This document shows, piece by piece, positions 8,233 through 12,500 of a stretch of DNA of 12,500 nt. The notes below the pieces were generated by a model that was not told the origin of the DNA, did not search any database, and saw only the letters and a program-made list of their open reading frames with translations. This DNA is from Conus ventricosus (taxonomy: Eukaryota > Mollusca > Gastropoda > Neogastropoda > Conidae), in contig CM031601.1 of the NCBI GenBank assembly GCA_018398815.1, positions 15,417,823 to 15,430,322 on the forward strand. Reading direction: 5' to 3'. Every line of letters begins with the position of its first letter. Positions within the stretch are counted from its first letter, which is position 1. The position numbers and the translations under genes are program-made.

Positions 8233-8257
8233 GGGGGCGGGGGGTGGGGGTGGGGGG
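8233..8257 (+). repeat. Perfect G-quadruplex candidate
   Basis: Four runs of five or six G (8233-8237, 8239-8244, 8246-8250, 8252-8257) are separated by single bases C, T and T. Long G runs with one-base loops are the most stable class of predicted quadruplex. A further GGG lies just upstream. No promoter or gene is visible next to it, so a regulatory role is not supported. Confidence 0.8.
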
Positions 8258-8294
8258 CATGACGAATGATGAGGAGGACGGGGTGTGTGTGTGT

Positions 8295-8320
8295 GGTCAA
8301 CTATGGGAACATGGTTGACC
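8295..8320. repeat. 7 bp inverted repeat GGTCAAC/GTTGACC
   Basis: GGTCAAC (8295-8301) and GTTGACC (8314-8320) are perfect reverse complements around a 12 nt loop. It sits between a TG run and the next GA tract. This could be a chance hairpin. Confidence 0.45.
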
Positions 8321-8330
8321 CAACGCGCCA

Positions 8331-8334
<4 letters not shown>

Positions 8335-8403
<69 letters not shown>

Positions 8404-8438
8404 GGGGAGGGAGAGAGAGAGAGAGAGAGGAGAGAGAG

Positions 8439-8496
<58 letters not shown>

Positions 8497-8508
8497 AGAG
8501 AGAGAGAG
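8335..8508. repeat. (GA)n microsatellite
   Basis: A GA tract with about 60 bp of pure repeat, then GGGGGGA and GGA interruptions. It ends at TCGTTGTCATATG. The sequence at 8509-8603 is a short non-repetitive spacer. Confidence 0.95.
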
Positions 8509-8603
8509 TCGTTGTCATATGATCCTTTATCAGTTTTTAATATGAATATGAGAATAATCCATTGTGTCCTATTCTTCGTTTGATCTGTCCCGGGAGCAAA
8601 AAA

Positions 8604-8609
8604 CGAGAG

Positions 8610-8700
<91 letters not shown>

Positions 8701-8720
8701 GGACAGACAGACAGACAGAG
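8604..8720. repeat. (GA)n/(GACA)n tract bordering duplication copy B
   Basis: About 95 bp of mostly pure GA, then GACA units (8701-8718). It is positionally equivalent to the more eroded GA tract at 1165-1402 at the start of copy A. Confidence 0.93.
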
Positions 8721-9006
8721 AGATAGAATAGGTCTTGCCATCCACTGACTTGAACACAGGAAACACCCACGGAAGGGTGTACGGGAAGGTAGTGGGGGAG
8801 GGGTGGGGTGGAAAAGCCATGACGTCTGGAACAGCTGTCAGAGGCAGAAAGGGAGATGAACAAAAGAAGGAACCGTGTCTGTTGCAGACCGGAGCTAAAG
8901 GAGACACACGCGCCGACTCCAGCATTGTATGCAACAGTACCGGGCGGGTCGTTTAGCGCCTACACCAGTGAGATGTTTATCATGTCAAACGAGGAGTCTG
9001 CCGACA

Positions 9007-9029
9007 CCCCCCCCCCCCCCCCCCCCCCC
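9007..9029. repeat. Poly-C run of 23
   Basis: An uninterrupted run of C within the shared sequence TCTGCCGACACC...TATGTT. Copy A has only five C at the same place (about 1677-1681), so this homopolymer expanded in B or shrank in A. Long homopolymers are also prone to sequencing and assembly error. Confidence 0.9.
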
Positions 9030-9199
9030 TATGTTGTGTAACCTTGCCTGCCTTTCAACTAGGACATCGTATGTTTGGGGTTTGTGAAGACTGTTAACAT
9101 AAGAAGGAGGGGAAAAAAAAGAAGAAAAAAATAACAAGAAAAGGAAAATAAGTTGCTACAACTGTACAATGTTTCTTACCCCGACCTTCCATCCTCTTA

Positions 9200-9215
9200 C
9201 CCCCCCCCCCCCCCC
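9200..9215. repeat. Poly-C run of 16
   Basis: An uninterrupted run of C, positionally equivalent to the interrupted C-rich tract at 1828-1884 in copy A. Confidence 0.9.
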
Positions 9216-9326
9216 TTCCTCTTCTAGGCTCCGTCCCTCATCCCCACTCTCCTTTATCTGACGCTCACTGCAAGTGTCGCCCACTCACAAACAGTCAACG
9301 GGTTTTCAGGCTCCTTAAATAAATTA

Positions 9327-9897
9327 ACCCGTTCTCACAAATCACCCATAAGTTGAAAATTCATAATTTGAGATACATGCATGTTTGAAAAGAGGAGATA
9401 ATGCTGCTTACAATGATATAAGTGTCATAGCTCTACTAAAAAAATTGGCTGAGATGTGCTGTTTTGAAACCTTGAGGTGGCATGGCAGCCATTTTGAGAA
9501 ATCGAGCTTTAAAGTTTTTGGTCATGTTGGGACAGTTTTTCCTTGGCAACGGCCTTCAATATTCACCAATTGTTTTCAAACTTTGCACAGAGCAAGAAGA
9601 ATGTCTAAGCTACTGTGTAAACAAGGAATATATATTTCATGAAAAAATGTGTTCGAAAATAGGCCTCTTTGCACACAGAACGATCACAAAACAAGCTTCT
9701 AACATGAGAAAAAAATCACTTTTTAAGCCATTTTTCGTTCGATTTTTGGCAAATCTAACTAGTATAGTGTAGAATAAGTCCAGACAGAGCGATTTCTGCA
9801 GAAAACACAAAATGGACCAATTTGACCCACAACCCTGTCAGGCCAAATTGAACAGAAAGGCCTGAGGCGACTTAAGGGTGATTTTGTGAGAACGGGT
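9327..9897. mobile_element. MITE-like non-autonomous DNA transposon with terminal inverted repeats
   Basis: The left end begins ACCCGTTCTCACAAATCACC (9327 onward, 21 bp). The right end (9876-9897, 22 bp) is its reverse complement with one extra A. The 571 bp between the outer ends is absent from the aligned place in copy A, where TTCAGG passes straight to CATCTTTGTC. The interior has no transposase motif; the small open frames inside carry nothing recognisable. The left junction reads TTAA-CCCG, which recalls the TTAA target and CCC ends of piggyBac-type elements, but the right junction is GGG-TCAC, so an intact TTAA duplication is missing. A CTCCTT/CACCTT pair (9311-9316 and 9898-9903) is another possible duplication. 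Superfamily is unresolved. Confidence 0.75.
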
Positions 9898-10100
9898 CAC
9901 CTTTGTCCTTTTCATTCAGCGCCTGCCTACCTTGCGCTGAAGAGTTCTAAGCTAAATGAAAAGTTCGTTCGTTTTCGTTGTCCTCTTTGTTTGTGTCTTT
10001 CCTGAAGAAGACCTCAGAGGTCGAAACGCGTCGTGTTTTGTCTTGTGACTCGTTTGTCCACGTTTCTCTTGGCGGTTCGCTAACATTTAGATTTGTGCTG
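9898..10100 (+). other. Copy B-specific 200 bp with hammerhead-ribozyme-like motif
   Basis: This segment follows the inverted-repeat element. Beyond its first 25 bp or so it has no counterpart in copy A. At 10002-10026 it reads CTGAAGA, one A, a 5 bp stem GACCT/AGGTC with a CAG loop, then GAAA. After that comes CGCGTC (10027-10032), which allows a two-pair stem III and a GTC cleavage triplet. The order CUGANGA, stem II, GAAA is the hammerhead core. The extra A and the lack of a convincing stem I (upstream GTGTCTTTC does not pair with downstream GTGTTTTG) argue against activity as it stands. Similar motifs are known from Penelope-like and other retroelements. No coding relic of such an element is visible. 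Confidence 0.4.
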
Positions 10101-10532
10101 ATTCTATAGTTAGAAAAGCTTGCCCGGAACGATTCTGTTGAAAGAACAGCATGGTTTCTTCGATGAAAATCAGGTTACTGATATTATACAGACTTTCCTG
10201 GCTCCTGTGCCTTTTGGTAAGCCAATACTGTTCTTCCTCGTAGAAGCCTGTCATCTTCTCTTGTTTGTGCTGTTTTGTTGTGAAAGCGGTTTGATTGAGC
10301 TTTCTTCTAAACGGTGTGGTCTGGTGTCACCTGTACATCAACATCACAGCACAACATCTGAATAGGAACAGCGCTAAACTGGGAAAACAGGATGTTGATC
10401 AGTGTCCAGCATCCTCTCTTCCAGTATGACATGACCTCTTCATAAACACAGGCATCTTCTTACTCCATGTCCTCCAAGTGAAGTGAGCTACTAACCAGGA
10501 CGGTTAGAGTAGTTGGCCAACAATGCAACCCA

Positions 10533-10646
<114 letters not shown>

Positions 10647-10829
10647 CAGAGTGCAACAGAGATCAGATTTGAATAACTCTGATTGTTTCGTACTTTTCAA
10701 CATTCGAGATAAAGAAGATAAACGTTTTCTGCTTGTGCCAGAGGTCAGAACAGATTTCCCCCAAAATCGTGCGATGTGGCTACTGTATTCCATGAATTAT
10801 ACCATAATCTGATCTGTGTGCAGTTGGAG

Positions 10830-11300
10830 CTGTCCGCCATGTCTTGTCATGGTAATGGTGACAGTTTCCTGCTGTTCTTCGTGTTCTGTGATGGTGACGG
10901 TGACAGTGTCTAGTTGTTCTTCACGTTCTTTGATAGTGATGGTGACAGTTTTCTCTTGTTCTTCATGTTCTGACATGATTATGATGATGACAATTTACTG
11001 CTGTTCTTCGTGTTCTGTGATGGTGACGGTGACAGTGTCTAGTTGTTCTTCGAGTTCTATGATAGTGATGGTGACAGTTTTCTCTTGTTCTTCATGTTCT
11101 GACATGATTATGATGATGACAATTTACTGCTGGTCGTCAAGTTCTTCTATGGTTATGGTAAGGGTTCTGTGCTGTCCTTCCTTTTCTGGCATGGTGATGG
11201 CGACAACTATTTGCCAGTGGACTTCATGTTGGCATTTATGTGTTGCCATGATCATGGTGACTTTATACTGTACTTTATGTTCTGCCATTCTCTGGTGACG
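10830..11300. repeat. Minisatellite, copy B, with 129 bp higher-order period
   Basis: Basic units of 42, 42 and 45 bp, each built on GTTCTTCRTGTTCTG then ATGGTGAYGGTGACAGT, form a 129 bp composite. The composite at 10872-11000 is repeated at 11001-11129 with only about three substitutions. A diverged third begins at 11130. The repeat has no plus-frame stop because its unit is a multiple of three, giving an artificial open frame rich in Cys, Ser, Met and Val. The homologous array in copy A lacks this higher-order structure. Confidence 0.85.
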
Positions 11301-11349
11301 TTGTTTGTACACCAAAGTTTGAGAAGGAACACCGTCAACAAGATTATCG

Positions 11350-11396
11350 GTTTGTTGTTTGTTTGTTTGTGTGTTGTTGTTTGTTGTTTTTTTGTT
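11350..11396. repeat. Imperfect (GTTT)n/(GTT)n tract
   Basis: G-T-rich simple sequence with GTTT and GTT units and a run of seven T. Copy A has only TTTGTTGTTC at the corresponding place, so the tract expanded in B. Confidence 0.8.
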
Positions 11397-11674
11397 ACAT
11401 TTCTTACTCCCGATAAAACGGCTTGCTTTCTTGACCCAACGTTCAGAGTGATGGGCTCATACATATGTTGGCGGAGGAAGGGGTCACGTGTTGCTATGTG
11501 GGGAGATGCTGAAACAAATTGGGAGAACATGGTGGGGAAAGAGCATGTATGGTGAGAATAAGCGGGAAAAGGAAAATGTATACAGACGGATCAACTAAAG
11601 AAGAGAGAAAGACTGACGAATGTCTAGGTGGCAGAAAATGGGAAAAGTTGGATAGAGACAGCAACACAGATTTC

Positions 11675-11706
11675 AGAGAGAGAAGAGAGAGAGAGAGAGA
11701 AGAGAG

Positions 11707-11774
<68 letters not shown>
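11675..11774. repeat. (GA)n microsatellite, copy B
   Basis: A GA tract with a few GAAG and GGA slips at the left and about 65 bp pure at the right. It is the positional counterpart of 3981-4243 in copy A but less than half as long and without the GACA centre. Confidence 0.95.
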
Positions 11775-11778
<4 letters not shown>

Positions 11779-12125
11779 AATCCTTGATTTTTAAATGATT
11801 AATAGATGAGGAAGGGAATGTTTATGATGATGATGACAGGGAGTTCCATTATGGATTGTCATTACATGACAAGGCTGTACTCTTTGCTCCCTTCAACAAT
11901 GTATCCCGGCATTAATTAATCAAGATCAGGAGATACAGACACCTGCTGTGTTGGTCAGGACAATCCAACAACACAAGGCTGACACACGCTTCCATATGGA
12001 TGAAACCTGATTGAGTTGTTCCAGTCTTCTCTCAAGGCAGGAGCCAGAATGGACCCACCATCTCACAAAGACAGGTCAGAGTTCAGGATGACAACAAAGA
12101 CCAAGCAGCAACAACGCAGTTTGAT

Positions 12126-12500
12126 ACAGGTGAACATCGCCTTGGCGGGTATGAAAAAAGAATAACATTGAATTCGAAGAAGGCGATTTTAGATGGACTT
12201 TGGGGGCCAGTAACATAATAATTCAATGCCTCCTGTCAGCAAGGATGCCAGCATTAAGCATAGCTTGGGGATTTCTTGTGTTTCTACGCCATTGGTAAGG
12301 CATAAGGATTTGGGAGTGAAAAGTCTTGCAGACACAACAGAAAAAAGGGTCATGTAGATCGTGCTGTAATATGATCATGAAAAGAGCAGATGGAAGATCT
12401 GCCTCAGAGTCCAGGCGCTATATGAGTCAAGGGCTGAACTGTACGACGAATATGTTTGTTGATGGCTGATTTACTGACAAAAGCCACGTGCAGCTTTGAA
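12126..12500. other. Unassigned sequence at right edge
   Basis: Beyond the end of the shared block the sequence is mixed, non-repetitive and without a long open frame. I cannot align it to anything else in the window or recognise a protein or RNA in it. Confidence 0.45.

Noticed and set aside
9482..9772. 96-codon open frame inside the inverted-repeat element, considered as a transposase fragment
   Set aside because: No acidic catalytic triad or zinc-binding motif is visible; the length is compatible with chance.
9324..9900. Firm assignment of the inverted-repeat element to piggyBac
   Set aside because: TTAA is present only on the left; the right flank reads TCAC, so the superfamily is left open.
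10816..11298. 160-codon open frame with repeated SCSSCS and MVTVTV units
   Set aside because: The minisatellite unit lengths are multiples of three, so the frame stays open by repetition; the homologous array in copy A is broken by stops and frameshifts.

Overview
The window looks like repeat-dominated, non-coding DNA from an animal genome. I find no intact protein-coding gene and no rRNA, tRNA or CRISPR array. Supporting this are very long simple-sequence tracts of GA/CT, CA/TG, GACA/TCTG, CAG and TA, decayed non-LTR retrotransposon 3' ends on the minus strand, a terminal-inverted-repeat element of about 570 bp, and degenerate minisatellites. The style of the two retrotransposon C-termini and the microsatellite load fit a marine invertebrate, most likely a mollusc. 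That placement is inference from general familiarity, not from a diagnostic gene.

The main architecture is a diverged duplication. Copy A (about 1418-5905) and copy B (about 8745-12125) share the same ordered blocks in the same orientation: a GA tract followed by a G-rich block, a C-rich block, a block reading 'GGTAAGCCAATACTGTTCTT', a minisatellite built on CATGGTGATGGTGACA, a block with 'AACGTTCAGAGT', a second GA tract, and a block with 'TCCATTATGGATTGT'. Each copy has gained its own insertions. Copy A has a 5'-truncated retrotransposon carrying an RNase H C-terminus (about 2189-2780) and a 1.3 kb segment (4244-5545) absent from B. Copy B has an inverted-repeat element (9327-9897) followed by about 200 bp with a hammerhead-ribozyme-like motif, a poly-C expansion, and a poly-A/TA tract. 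Most aligned blocks look roughly 70-80 percent alike by eye, but one 108 bp block (1454-1561 versus 8783-8889) is about 96 percent identical.

Left flank (1-1417): an ATCT tract, GA tracts, and the relic of a minus-strand non-LTR retrotransposon with the module EDEEHFLFHC. Middle (about 5906-8744): simple-sequence arrays arranged so that many are reverse complements of one another (CAGA then TCTG, CT then GA, GA-TG then CA-CT), plus a G-quadruplex candidate and Z-DNA-prone sequence. Right end (12126-12500): sequence I cannot assign.

No set of genes works together here. The interest lies in repeat biology: paralogous copies that reveal empty sites, secondary-structure-prone DNA, and unequal divergence between copies.
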